This document shows, piece by piece, positions 46,126-58,341 of a DNA stretch of 64,000 nucleotides; the first letter of the stretch is position 1; each line of letters opens with the position of its first letter. The stretch covers positions 1,302,001 to 1,366,000 of the forward strand of contig CADCXD010000009.1 in assembly GCA_902806575.1 (NCBI GenBank), in the 5' to 3' direction. Below the pieces are notes generated by a model that was given only the letters and a program-made list of their open reading frames with translations, did not search any database and had not been told where the DNA came from. Source of the DNA: Jackrogersella multiformis. Lineage: Eukaryota > Ascomycota > Sordariomycetes > Xylariales > Hypoxylaceae. Position numbers and translations under genes: made by a program.

Positions 46126-48998
46126 ATGAGTTCTGGAAGTTCTGGACAGCCGCCCAAGGGGGCTAAGGCAATTCCAGCTCGTTGGGCCAACTCTCGACTT
46201 CCTCGACAGGCTCTGTCACCAGAGGATAGCAACAAGCCTGACAATACTGTCACCGGACAGCCACCAATTGCATCCAGGTTCGACGCTTCCATGGCGTTGC
46301 TGAACGAGTATCCACCACATGTGGGTAGAATTTCGCCCTTTGAAGTGGCATCCAACAATGTCACACCTAACAGTGCCAGCAAGGTAATGCATACTCTCCC
46401 TCCAATCCCTAGACCCGAACCAATACGTTTTCCTCAATATGATAATCATCATTGGGCTTACCTGCTAATGAATTTTCTTCCAAACATACAGCAAACTATG
46501 AACTTGAGGCTTGCCGAGATTCGTCAGATGGAATCTCCCTATGCCGCGAGCCAGACTCATGGTCTCGGGGGCCGCTCGACTTCAAGTGGCTACCTAGGTG
46601 ATCACTACATGACACCAACTCGCACGATTGTCCCACCTCAGCCGACCACGGATGACAACACTTCACGCCGACGCGAGTCACGATTGTCACAAGAGGACAC
46701 TGATTTCCTAACGAAGCTGCTTGTTGACCATTCTAAGGGCAAGTCCATAGTTACTCCGTCTAAGAGTGAGAGGCAAAGAAATGATTCGATGGCATCTTCA
46801 CCTATGCCAGGATTTAACAATCTTAATGCTCTGTATACTAACCCCGGACTAGCACCCAACGCTACCCAGCAGAAGACCACCAGCGATGGTAGTTTCAGTT
46901 CTATGATCCCTGAGAATATTCTTCGCGCACTGACTCCGGAAATTCAGCTGAACGGTGCCCAAATTATGGCCGGCAACAACGACCAGGGTACTCAAGGACT
47001 AGTTCGCCCTTGTCTGCTTCGTCAATCTCTGGGCCAACGCACAATGGGTGATTGGAATAAACCATCGGGTGCCAGTTCTGCTATTAATTGGCGATCACAA
47101 CGTGTAGACCATACTCTTATCAGGGAACTACTAGGTCCAAGCGCTGACTTCGATTGGAAGCCATTGGGTGCTGATCCTATTTCCATTTGGCGGGCGTTAT
47201 GTGAAGCCGTTGCTCGCAACCCAGAGCTATTTCGTCATGGCTCTCCTATCAGCTTCCAACTACGACACGATTATGATGGCACCCAGCAGCCATTGCGTGC
47301 GAGCTCTGCTGACCACTGGCGCCAGACCAGCGGCATGGTAAACAACCATAACGTCCATTCTCAGGTGGTGCCTACGACAATGCTCGCATCCGACCTATCA
47401 AGCACGCCTTCGAGTAGCACTTCAATGCAGAGTCAAGGAAGCAATCCCCAGGGAGACACTGCCTCGTCAGCTTGGCCGCCTGCGTACTATTGGAAAAATG
47501 GCAGTAGCAGTTTGACTAATAACAAAATGTCGAAGACCGTCATTGGCCCGCTGGAATTTTTAGCTGTCCCGACCAGTATTCTCGAGAAGCGTTCTCAGTT
47601 GCTGAACCAGTTGACCGGCATGAAAGGCAGACCATCGGCTCAAGATATTGGTAGTCTTGAGTATTTGCCGTTTATGGAATCATGTCGTCTATCTGGGCCA
47701 AGTGACGCCGGGGTCGTGTGCATTAGCAACGTAAGTAACCCACGGGATTGCAATCCCAATCCCATTGTTACTAGACATTTATGGAGGAGGTTAGCTAACG
47801 TTTGACATCCAGATCCCATACGGGGTTTCTCGTTCCGAAATCGTGGCTTTCATCGGATCTAACGCACGTATCCCAACCGATCGATATGAACCTATTCATA
47901 TCATTATGGACCGAACGACTTCCAAGACGAACGATTGCTACGTCGAGTTTAACTCGTTTCAAGATGCCGTACAGGCTGTAAGCAAGAACAGGATTTCCAT
48001 CGAGAATGGTCGTACTCCACGAATTGGCGTCCGATGTGTTAACGTCACTTTGTCGAGTCAAGCAAAGCTGATGAAGGAAATTTTCCCTATCGCGAAAGGT
48101 GTCAACTGGGAAACCTTCCCGAATGGATTCACGTGGAATTCTGCCCACAGCTGGGAGAACTTCAAGGGGTTCATCACCGAAGAGGAAGTGAACATGCTTT
48201 CCAAGCATACCCAGTCAAACAACGACGTAAGCATACCCTTCGCTCTGTATCTATTTGTTCGCATATGACCCCCTCACTAATGTTGCCTTTGAATAGTCTG
48301 CCTTTTCGAGAGAGTGTCCGGAGCGTCCTTACGAGTGCATGATAAGCACAATCAAGAAGATGCCCTGGTACCTCCCTACCCACATCACCATTAAAGAACG
48401 GGGATACCTGTACAATGCAGCGATCAAGATGATAGACCGACTAAAGCACCGCATCGAGGAGCGAGACAACCCAGAGCGTCTGACGAACGAGCTCTTGAAT
48501 CGATTCACCGATACGGTTATGTCCTGTCCAGGATTTAGTGTCAGCCAGAAAGACAACGTCGCGTTCCTGGTTGATATGCCTGAATACAAGGAGCGCATGT
48601 TTAACCAGCCAAGATTCGGAGATCTTTGGCGATCTCTACACACGCTTTGCCCTAGGCCTGGTGCTCCTCTTGACCTTGTCGAGGTATGTCGTATCTCCAT
48701 TTCTCTTATCCTGCCAATAGCTCGTATGCTGACAATAATACAATAGTACTACATCGCTCTAATCCGCGAGGACACCACCCGAATCGTCAGACGACAACGT
48801 ATGGACCGCAGACAGATACTCGCAACAGAGCAGGAGAAAATGTCGGGCTACTGGGGCTTCTTCTAGAAGGAGATGCGATACCCAGCTGGCCGACCGTTTG
48901 ACACGTTGACTCTCTCTGAGGTTGCAGCCGTTGAGTGGGATGCATTGGACAGAGTTCTCCTTCGCGCTACCGAAGGAGGCTTGATTCCCATCTATTAA
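46126..48998 (+). CDS. RRM-like RNA-binding protein with an in-frame TAG before the C-terminal segment
   Basis: Exons 46126-47730, 47813-48226, 48297-48683 and 48747 onward; introns GTAAGT..CAG, GTAAGC..TAG and GTATGT..TAG, all at phase 0. Read conventionally, the protein stops at TAG 48864-48866 (841 aa). The frame stays open past it for 43 codons to TAA at 48996-48998 (885 positions if read through). The first 535 residues are disordered, Ser/Pro/Asn/Gln-rich. Exon 2 begins a divergent RRM: NIPYGVSRSEIVAFIG as strand 1/helix 1, DCYVEFNSFQDAVQAV as RNP1-like strand 3 and helix 2. A second helical domain follows (ERPYECMISTIKKMPWYL, KEMRYPAGRPFDTLTL after the TAG). RRM proteins of this build bind RNA and may control mRNA fate; the target is unknown. 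The TAG may be edited, read through, spliced out or a real truncation. Confidence 0.8.
48864..48866 (+). other. In-frame TAG, candidate UAG-to-UGG edited or readthrough codon
   Basis: The codon follows YWGFF and precedes KEMRYPAGRP in an otherwise continuous frame. TGG here would give Trp. CTTC (48857-48860) and GAAG (48866-48869) can pair, leaving a TTCTA loop whose last base is the A of the TAG. A-to-I editing in filamentous ascomycetes favours A in a UAG context within hairpin loops; its use here is an inference. Confidence 0.45.
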
Positions 48999-50304
48999 CA
49001 GGCCAATGAGATTGTTGTGCCGCCTTGAAGTTGCTTTGGTTATGTCCAGATGCACCAAGACGTCCTATGCTCAGAGTACGGTACTTAAGAAGTCGAGTTC
49101 TTAGTGACGGGGTTAGCAGTTTAGTCTCGACAAAGCACCAGAACCACCAAAAACACCAAAAAAACCAGAACCACCAGAACCGGAACGACTTCTCAGTCTT
49201 GCTAATGTCATATTCTTCGGGACTAGGTACGTTTTACGTACATATGGAATCACCTTGGAGGAATATCTGCCGTAGCAGCTGCCGTCTTTGCATATTGTCA
49301 CTCCTTTTTAGTACCTCGGAACACGGCACTCGTTTAATTTTTCTTTTGTTTACTACGAGGAAGGGAAATCGTATCTGATGTCTCCGGGAAATGGACAGAG
49401 ATGTGCACAAGGTGGTGGCAGATCTCTAGCTGAAGGGTTGTACTGAGCATAGTCTCGTTATGATAGGCTACAGCTAATTAATCTTGTGTTTTTTTAATGG
49501 TTGGGGGTTTCTTGCGTTATTGTGAATTCATTGCTAAAGTAGATGCTAAAGTAGACATGCGCGTGATGATACGAATAGTCCAGTAATGTGGTCTGTATAT
49601 ATTTGAATATTCATGTTGAAAAGGTTAAAGGGGACTTCAGATGGGATGAAGTTGAATTTTACTAATCAGGGTCCGGAACCCCGCATTAGTAAGCCGGGGT
49701 AGGTGAGATCACTTAATAAAGAGGTACGTACAATACGGTACCTTCCGCCTTCCGCCTTCCGCCCTAGGGGGCATTTAGGTATCTACCTAGGTAGGTAATA
49801 TGCATATTTGGGGCCGTCTCCTTCCTTAGCCCTACTACCTAGGTACATCCGACCCGCTTAGCGGCATCCCACTTCCAAGCTTACAAGGTTGCATGCAACT
49901 TTCCGCCGGTCAACAACAACCTGGGCACCTACAGCTGGGCACCTGAGCAGCTAAAAGATCAACCTTACAACATTTCCCCTCTCCAGCCAAACGGAGAACC
50001 ACATATGCCCTCAACCCAAAATTCTTTAAAGCACCCCGTCCTTCTCCTTCTGGTGATCCCTTCAATTGATACCCTGTCTGGTCACTAAGCCGACGAGGCG
50101 GAGGCCTCCGACTGAAAATAAATCAATAAATAAATAAATAAACAACAAAAAACCCCGAGGAGCAAGTCATAAAAAGCAACCGCCAAAACGGCTTCTACCG
50201 ACCATCAGCAGGTCCCCGCGACCGGCGGGGGCTCAATTCCAGCCGCGCCTAAGTCGCCGAATCAGACATCGACATCTCCGACAACAGCTACCTCTCCCCG
50301 CGGT
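48999..50304. other. Intergenic / SNX3 5' region
   Basis: Contains an ACC-rich imperfect repeat (49138-49181, CACCAGAACCACCAAAAACA-like), a triple TTCCGCC repeat near 49745, ACCTAGGTAGGTA at 49787 and an AAATAAATAAAT tract at 50118-50144. From about 50170 to 50304 the SNX3 frame is open upstream of its first ATG, so an unplaced 5' coding exon is possible. Confidence 0.5.
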
Positions 50305-51231
50305 ATGGCTGGCTTGACCCGCCCCATCATGCAGTCCATGCCGGACACGCGCCAGCAGTCATTTGAGGAAATCTACGGGCCGCCCGAGAACTTTCTCGAG
50401 ATTGAGGTAATACCGTCTCCCCTTATTCTTGTCGTTACCTATACTATAATACTATAGCCTTGTGCATACATGACACCTCCAATGGGAACAAGCAGGCAAA
50501 CCTGTTCCCACTCCCCTTTTTATCTCTCTCCACCCCCCTTTTCACAAACCATCACGCGACATGATGGAACCGGTGATATCGATATCGATACCAGTAACGA
50601 CAAGCTAACCCGTGGTCCTCTACCCCCGAGCAGGTCCGTAACCCGCGCACTCATGGCACGTCGCGCAACATGTACACAGACTACGAGATCCTATGCCGGA
50701 CCAACATCCCCGCCTTTAAGCTGAGGCAGTCGACGGTGCGGCGGCGCTATAGCGACTTCGAGTATTTCCGTGACATCCTCGAACGCGAGAGCGCCCGTGT
50801 CACTATCCCTCCGCTCCCCGGCAAGGTTTTCACCAACCGCTTCTCCGACGACGTTATCGAAGGCCGTCGTGCTGGGCTCGAGAAGTTCCTCAAGATCGTC
50901 GTCGGCCATCCGCTCCTTCAGACTGGCAGCAAGGTACTGGCCGCATTTGTACAAGGCAGGTTCCCCTTCGCCCTTTTCATCATCACCCCTTATACTCCTC
51001 ACACCCCCACCTTCGATTTAATCATTGTGCCTGCGGTCTCCCTTGTCTTTTTGGTGGGTTAGGAGGGTTCAATTAGGAATGATCGCCTTAGATTTAGAAA
51101 GCAGCCAGGAGACCTAAATATGGGATATGAGAACCTCAATTGGCCGTTATTAGAAACCGATGTTGTGTCAATGGGAGCTACCTAGCTAACACAAATCTGC
51201 AGACCCCAATTGGGATCGTAATGCGTGGTGA
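50305..51231 (+). CDS. SNX3: Sorting nexin-3 (Snx3/Grd19), PX domain, GC-AG terminal intron
   Basis: Exons 50305-50406, 50634-50955 and 51203-51231 (at least 150 aa). Intron 1 is GTAATA..CAG. Intron 2 starts with GC (CAAG then GCAGGT) and ends CTGCAG with a GCTAAC branch site; only this GC-AG splice yields the conserved ending DPNWDRNAW. The nearest GT donor, three bases downstream, would give a short altered tail. The product has FEEIYGPPENFLEIEV, the PX-domain phosphoinositide pocket RRRYSDFEYF, PPLPGK and RRAGLEKFL. Snx3/Grd19 binds PI3P on endosomes and with retromer recycles cargo to the Golgi. The frame is open, without an ATG, for about 40 codons before 50305, so a further 5' exon may exist. 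Confidence 0.93.
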
Positions 51232-53234
51232 CTGCGTCTCTTCGGCTCGTTGATGATTAATAGCAGCAACGGGTCGCAAATACCCGGCGGCCGTCGCACG
51301 CCTCGGAAGCTTCAAAAGCGGCCACCGAAACAGCTTGCCGACACCCATTTGCAGGGGGTACCGTCGAAGCGAAGTAGCTGGGAAACTGAAACGACATTAC
51401 GATAATTATGGGAAGGACTAAGGGGTTTTCTCATACTGCTATGATGAGCTTTATCAGAGGCAACAGAGATCAAGACTATGCGTACATCTATTTCACGACT
51501 CCCGCGCGGATTTAGCTAACTCGAGATTGAGAGATACGGTTGGGAGCCGTCTAGGCTGTCTAGGAAAAATTATCACACTACCTCTTACTGGTCAAAAAGG
51601 GGGTAGGTTTTCAGTGCCGTCAATTTTAGCAATATTGTCATGCCTTCTCCTTGCATCCCCGTGGCATTTCACCAAGCTTCCTGGCTATTATATCCTCTAC
51701 CTGATCGATTCGACCGTAGGGGGCGATTTCCCATACCAAGGGGCAGGCGCTTTACGGTGTTTTCTTTTTGTTTTCCTTCTACCTCCATGTATATCCCCTA
51801 CAAGAACCAGAATAAAATTGTATTTCGCCAAAATGTGCTCACTTGATCATGGCCAATAAGAATCAAATACCCGATAGTCCTGACGAGTAGACACCTACCT
51901 GATGAGTACAGTTGGTTGCGTGCTACCTAAAACTAAGCCAAGGGAAGGGGAAAAGGGGGTTGGCGGAGGGGCATCCTTTAGTTGCAAGAAGAAAGGAGAA
52001 AGGAGTGTGAAGAATATGCATATGAGCTAGAGTTATATTGCTCACCAAGACATCTATCTACCTGGGTATCTAGGGAGCTTAAGTAGGTAAGATGGGAGCA
52101 ATACTAGACCTGTGTATTACTCATAGAGGAACAGACGAAGAGATGAAAGCAGAGTGCCGCGAACGCTGGAGGTAGAAGCTAGGTATCAACCACTGCATCT
52201 AAATAAGCCATGGGCGTGTGTATGTACGTTACAGTTCCGCGTAAGACTGGCTTGAGAGGTACCTAACAAGGGCAGGCACTCGCGAGCCTTCTCCTCGATG
52301 TGTATCGCCGTATACCAATAAAGCTATGGTCCAATCCCTTACCTACCCTAGGTAGGTATCTATCTATTCATTATAAGGCTGGCTATATCATTTGCGATTT
52401 GAATAAATACTTCTACCACCATCTCAGAAACTCAAGTATACGCATCCCTACATGGCTTCACTTTGTAGTCTAGCTACCTAGGTGTACCTACGTATATACG
52501 CCTACCTTTACAGCTCCTCCCCTTGATTACGCACACACGAACACACATCACAAACGCACGAAACATAGCCGCAAAACGGGCAGGCGGGATCGTTTTCATT
52601 CCCTTTTACCATCCCCCCTTTTTCTTCCTATTTAACTGGTTACATATCCCTGCCCGTTACCCTGAACGCCGGGAATGCCGTAGGTACCTAACCCATGTGC
52701 GTCGTACACAAGTATATGGATGTCGTAGAGCGCCCACCGCACCGCACCGCCTAGATAGCTGCCGAGCCGGCCTGCCCGAGGTAGTTATTTTGTCCGAGCT
52801 CATTACTCATTCCGGCCAGCCATGGCCCTGCCCCTTTTTTTCATGCCTTCCCAATTCTATCGGATCCCGAGCCCGGCGTTTATGTAGTAGTAGTAATTTC
52901 GTTTGTTTGTTTGTGTTTGTTTGGTATTGATATACAGTAGTGGTGATGTGGTTTCTGCACAGTGCGTCTACAATGTGCGCGAGGAGAAAGAACCGCCTAT
53001 TAGAGCTGTGCCTCTCGAAGCTCGTGATCTTTCGATATATCTAGATCTAGTCCAAACGTCTTGACGTAGTCTGATCGCCTAGCAGCATCTTTCCTCCTTA
53101 TTCTCATAACTCAAGTTAGTATCATTACACGGTCATCGCAGACGCCTGCCCGTTTCTTCATTAGTGCCCATATCAGCCAAGGTGAAAACAAGGGTGACGG
53201 AGGGGGTTATTACGTAAATAAGAGCCGGTGTCGT
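51232..53234. other. Intergenic between convergent SNX3 and RIM2
   Basis: No gene recognised in about 2 kb. Frames at 51527-51859 and 52523-52930 (plus) look like chance translations. A TTTGTTTGTTTG tract lies at about 52900-52922 and CCTAGG motifs at 52351 and 52478. Confidence 0.5.
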
Positions 53235-54587
53235 CTAGCTCTTAGCGTCGAGGAGTTTGAGGATGCCCTCGTACATGCCGAACATAATCGCGGCGGAGGG
53301 AATGGTGCGCATCAGGTGAGGCGTGAGGCCGCCGTACAACCCGACGAAGCCCTCCTCCTTCCAGACAATCTTGAAGCAATGTACCAGCCCCATATACTTG
53401 GGCCGACCATCCGCCATCGGAGCCTGTCTTAGACGTGTCCGCGCGACCTAGGCGTCACGTTAACCTCCTCTCGTTCCAAAGGACGATGCAAATCCAAAAT
53501 CAGGCTTTTGTCAGGTACTCACCTCATGCGGGTATGTCAATACAGACGCGATGCCCTTGGCCGCACCGGCGCCCATGAAGTTGCCGGTCCAATCGACGGT
53601 GTGGTCCCACCAATTCTTCTCCCTACCGCTCTTAGCGACGCGGTCTTGGCGCTGCCTCAGTTTGCGCTTGAGCTCCTCGTACATCATCCACTGCAGCGTG
53701 CTCTCGGTGACCCCGAGGTAGCTAGCGCTCAGGCCCTTGAAGAAGCCGCGGGGCCCCTCGTCGCGCATGACCTGCCGGATGCAGTCCCAGCTGTTGCGGT
53801 ACCGGCGCGCGCTCACGTCGCCCTTGCGCTCGGCGTTGTTCTTGTCGAGCTGCAGCCGCGTCTTGACGAGCCAGATCGGGTTCGTCGCCGTGCCTGTCGC
53901 GATCCCCGCCGTCACCGCGCTGGCCAGGTGCACCGCGGGGTTGTCCGCCGACGCCCCCGTCCATTGCGAGTACGCCCGCTTGCCCGTCCCGTAGGCATAG
54001 AAATTGATACTCCGTGCCGGGACCACTCCGATCAGGTTGGGCCCTAAGCCCTTGAACAGGGCGCGCGACCCTTCTAGCCTGTGCACGTCGCGCAGGATCT
54101 GTATTGTTTCTCGCATGTGGTATGAGGCGGATTGCCAGGGGCCGAGCCGCGCGTGGCCAGTGGCCTCCCGCGCGGCTCGGAGCTGGGCTTGGTAGAAGTC
54201 GGACTGGAGCCGGGTCTTCAGGACGTCGAGCGGCGCGGTTAGGACAGAGGCTGTCATGCCTCCGACACTGCGAGAATAAAAAAAGAGGTAGGGTTAGCGC
54301 ACGTCCCCGTATTCGCCACTTCTTGAGCGGACTCTTTCATATTTCGAGAGGCAAGTACTTTATGTATGGACGAAGAAGAGGAATCACGACGGGACGTACC
54401 CTCCAGCAACGAGGTGCGGCCAAGACTTGGCGAATGGTGACGGTTTCGTCACGGTGATCTCGGGAGTTACGAGGCCAAGCTCGCGCGACTGCGGCAGCGG
54501 TGATTGTTGCGGGATCGGCGGCGCATGGCCACCATGATCTCTGCTCTTACTCATCGTGTAAATCGCATGGGATGGCGACTGAGCCAT
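53235..54587 (-). CDS. RIM2: Mitochondrial pyrimidine nucleotide carrier (Rim2 family)
   Basis: Three exons on the minus strand: 54587-54400, 54267-53523, 53447-53235 (381 aa). Introns are GTACGT..CAG (132 nt) and GTGAGT..TAG (75 nt). Three mitochondrial-carrier repeats carry signature motifs PLDVLKTR (75-82), PIWLVKTR (193-200, the Trp variant typical of Rim2 and NAD/folate-like carriers) and PHEVARTR (309-316). The LQWMMYEELKRKL segment and the third-repeat YPHEVARTRLRQ are characteristic of Rim2. The yeast protein exchanges pyrimidine nucleoside triphosphates across the inner membrane, supporting mitochondrial DNA and RNA synthesis and iron use. The N-terminal 60 residues are a Pro/Ser-rich matrix-variable extension. 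An NAD or folate carrier is the nearest alternative, less likely given motif 3. Confidence 0.9.
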
Positions 54588-55460
54588 AGCGGCCCGTTAC
54601 GAAGGATCGCGGGGTGTTCGTCGGATCGATCGGTAAATATTGAAGTATGGGGCACAAAGCGAATATGATATTTTCGCTACCGACACTCCATGAATAGGCT
54701 CTAAAATGATGAAGTCCTCAAGATATCAATCGAGGTGGCCTAGAAATTCTTCAATTGCCTAGGTAAGCTAGGCAAGTCGCCTGGTTAAAATATTCGAGTT
54801 AACGAGGTTGAGGCTGAACATTTAGCGACCTGGAATTGTAGATTGTAGATTGTAGATTACGTCGTTGAAAATATTCAATGAATAACTTTTTTATTTTTTA
54901 CCTTTTTTTATGGACCCCCTCAACGCCACACATTTTCTTAATTGTGTCGCGTCAAAACTACTTAGGTACGAGGTAGCGCGCTCCCCGAAACTTATTAAGT
55001 GGGCCTCGTCTATCTGTGGCTCAGTGAAGTAGGTACCTACCCGCGAGCCAGGTAATCGGTAATCGGTAATTCGGAGGACGCAGATTGCCAGACGCAGCAG
55101 CCGCCAGGCACAAGGCAGGTGCAGGTCGCGCCAGAGGGGCCAGGGGGTAGGGGGGTCAGATATGTTGTAAGACATCTGGCTGCTATCTTAGAACTTAAAC
55201 CATCATCAACCCCATCCCATCGTTAGAATTGTTAATTTTAGTCCATTTTCATTTTTCAATTTCCGCTGTAGTCCCATTGACCGTGTTGGAAATTCTACCT
55301 CTAGGTAGGTAGGTAACCAGACGGACGTATAACAGTCGCATTCCCGACCATATATACACCTCTGGGGGTATATACTGTATACCATCCGCTTTGTAATGAA
55401 CCTTCATATACAGATTTTCCCAGTTCTATATACACCTAATCTCTCAATGCCATGCTATCA
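54588..55460. other. Intergenic, no gene recognised
   Basis: Promoter side of RIM2 and 3' side of the next Zn2Cys6 gene. It holds a TTGTAGA triple repeat at about 54835-54858 and GGTAATCGGTAATCGGTAAT at about 55050. No coding signal. Confidence 0.5.
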
Positions 55461-57431
55461 TTAATCATTCGAAATTCGTTGACTCCCGCGCGAGATCACA
55501 GCAGCATCCGCCGCCGCCGATGCCGCGGAGGCCATATGGCTAAGTATTGACGTTTGTTCCCTATAGCCTCCACTAGGCGCCTCCTTTCTTAGATATTCTT
55601 GTCCTTGCCGAATATCTCTCGGGTCTATTTCCATTGTGTCATGCCTACCGCTCGTTGATTTCCCTGGCCCCTTTCGCCACACGTCGTCGGCAGGTCTACC
55701 AATGGCTATCCTCGACCCTGGTCTACTGGTGCTAGGCTCCTCGCTACGTTCTGATTCCCTCCTGCGATCTCCGAATTCCGGGTGGGATTGGGATCCAAAT
55801 CCACCTCGACCGATATCCCTTGGCTCATCCCCATCGTCGTCTCCATCTCCGCCGGCTTCTCCCTTGAGCCATGCCACCTCCTCCTCTGTCAGTCCTTTCC
55901 ACACGCACCTAGCGTGCTTTTTAGTGCATCCCTGGCAAGCGGTTAGGTGTTTAATACATTGAGTCTTGAGTCTTCGGCATCTATCACATGGTGGATGTAT
56001 AACGTCTCCACGTGCTAATTTGTCGATTTTGGTTGTGACCAACGCACGATTCTCTTCCTCGATATCTCTCACTGCCGGTTCGACGGAGTAGCCAGGGGAC
56101 GGCCGGTTGCTACCGATTAGAGCTTGCTGTTGGATGGAAGCCCTTGGCGTCGTTGTCGTGGTGCCGATTGCGTTGGGCGTTGGCGGCACAGAGCCGACGG
56201 AGGATATCCGGTGGTTAGAAGATTGCGAGGGAGCAAGGAACTGTTGGAGAAGATCAGCATGTAGGTCGTAACCTGGATTGGCCCCGGAACCCATCGATTG
56301 ATTTACGGCTTGAAAGCTGGGACCCGGGGCTGACTGCGACGCGCGACGCGCAACTATGGTTGCCTTTCGTCCGCTCAGGTGGTAATTAAGCTGGCGAGCC
56401 CTACGCGCCACCTCGTCTGCCTTCTTAATCAAGACCTGCAGGCGCTGCTCGACAATCTCGAGCGTTGCCAGCTCCGCCGTCTCGTCTTCCTCTAATGGCT
56501 GCGGCGGTACGAGCCGAAATCTGTCCAGGGCACCGGATACTATTAGCCTCCAGTCATCCTCCCCAATTTCGACCTGAACGCCCTTCAGGGGGAATTGGCA
56601 ACAACGCCCGCCACTGGGAGCAGGGGTGAGAATGAATTCTCCGGGCTTTGCCTTGGCGAATTCGACAATGTCGAGCCACGTGACGGGATCAGGGCTAAAT
56701 ATCGTTTGCGGCGGAGTCGTCGTTATTGAACCCTCGAAAGCCCCCTCCATCGCCTTGAGTAGGCGGCTGCCTGTTAGCTTTGCGCCCAGATTAGATGCAA
56801 GACTTTCATGTCTATTCAATACTCCTAATCGTTGCATTAGTGCTTAGATATGCAGTGAAGTGCAGTAAGGGGCAGGCATTGCTCACCCTCATATTCGTTA
56901 ACTAGGGTGAGAACATCGGAGAAAGTATCACCATCGCCCTGAATGAGCTTGAGCTTGACCGAATGGGCCTTAGAGAGATAGTTTATAGGGGCTATGTTGC
57001 CTTGGAAATTGGTCGGTCAGTACTAATTTGAGGCATAGATACAATCGGGTTATGACCGGAAATAGCCGATTAATCAATTTATGAAAGAATAGCATTAGTG
57101 TGTGGAAAGGGGAATGGGGATAGGGGATATGGTACACTAGGTAGACAAGAAACTTTTCGTAATAGGACACATCAGCGGCACGAAGATGGTGAGGCCAATG
57201 TTACATATGAAACATGAAATTCCAATATCATGACAGACATGGTCTCTCAAGTGACGGTTACATATTGGGGTGCAAGTATGTGTAATTGAAAGAGTATGCG
57301 GATGGGCAGGACTTACCTGACTGAGGCGGAGGAGGTTGTGGTATGCGGTCAGCATGTGGTGCTTGATTGCCATTGTCATCGGAGATATCTCGTTTTCGTT
57401 TATGTTGATCAGAATCTTGATTGTGTGCCAT
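55461..57431 (-). CDS. Zn2Cys6-cluster protein with an N-terminal helical domain and a C-terminal-half zinc cluster
   Basis: Three exons on the minus strand: 57431-57317, about 56991-56887, 56824-55461 (527 aa). Intron 2 (56825-56886) is GTGAGC..TAG. Intron 1 (about 325 nt) has a GTAAGT donor; its acceptor is either TAG before 56991 or AAG before 57000, both keeping frame (three residues difference). The N-terminus is charged with a KRKRD basic patch, then a conserved-looking region (NYLSKAHSVKLKLIQGDGD, NRHESLASNLGAKLTG), a basic helix (KKADEVARRARQLNYHL) and a Gln/Ser/Pro linker. A zinc cluster CX2CX6CX6CX2CX6C follows at about residues 353-380 (CDRCRRLKTQC...CQGC), then a Gly/Asp-rich tail. 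It resembles fungal regulators with a late cluster. Target unknown; a non-DNA-binding role cannot be excluded. Confidence 0.83.
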
Positions 57432-58286
57432 GCTGGCACATCTCACACCTAGGAGATTTACAAAGGTTTCTAAGCTCTGGTGGGAGTTTTGATATACAAA
57501 AATGCTAAGCAGCTATAAAATAACCCGAGAGTCCCGCCCTATTAATCCCGTCGATAGCAAACAAAGGTTAACATGTGCAAGTATAACGCAGAACGAATGG
57601 GGATTCGCTCGATATTGCTATTCCCGTCCGAGAGATTGAAGAAGTGGTATATTATAGGGGTAACAAACAGCGGAAGGAAGCTTTATTACGAATTAATGTT
57701 CCAAGTTGCAGACGAGCTGAGAATTGTGAGAATTGCGAAACCCCCGGGGACAAGAAGCAGGTTGAGAAGTTAGACCAGCCAAGCTTTGGGGCTTTTTTGA
57801 GCGCAGCGGTGGTCATGAGAATAAAATTGGTATGCGGCGAAGTAGCTTCAGATAAGGACAACTGGTTAGAACGAACGAATGGAAATGGAAATGGAAGAAT
57901 GAAATGAAACGAAGAGGGAAGAAGGAAGGATATCAGATAAGTGTGTATAGATGTATGTATATACCTTTTATGTATGTATGTATGTATGTTAAGGTAAGCA
58001 GATGAGTTTGATGATACTCACTCAGCCAGAGTACAGCCTCGACGCAAATAGAAAATACGGAGGAAACTACCGTGTAGATGCGTACTACCTCCAGGTAGGT
58101 ACCTACTTAGCTCTAGGAGGTATGCAGAGTAGGTAGGTACCTAAGGTAGCAGAGTTAGGTAGTAGAGTGGGTAGGGAATTTCGGAAACCGGGGTGCATTC
58201 GATTAGGCGCGGGGCTCAAAATACTGTACTAGGTACTTTGAACATCATCTCAGTACAGTACGGAACGGTACCACATCGATAAGGAG

Positions 58287-58341
58287 CCTAGGTTTGGAGA
58301 TTGGAGTTTGGAATTTGGAATTTGGAGTTTGGGGTTTAGGA
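58287..58341. repeat. GTTTGGAATTTGGA tandem repeat
   Basis: Seven or so imperfect 7-nt units of the type TTTGGAG/ATTGGAG/TTTGGAA. Confidence 0.85.

Noticed and set aside
48786..48866. 81-nt in-frame exonic intron that would remove the TAG of the RRM gene
   Set aside because: The donor GTCAGA is weak compared with the other donors of this gene (GTAAGT, GTAAGC, GTATGT). Kept only as a rival explanation in the finding. A 68-nt alternative from 48799 shifts the frame.
51527..51859. 110-codon plus-strand frame with a hydrophobic stretch
   Set aside because: No family, no splice or promoter context; likely chance.
52523..52930. 135-codon plus-strand frame
   Set aside because: No recognisable domain, A/C-rich start and TTTG repeat at the end; looks random.
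53508..54047. 179-codon plus-strand frame antisense to RIM2
   Set aside because: Shadow of a GC-rich coding exon; Val/Ala/Arg-biased.
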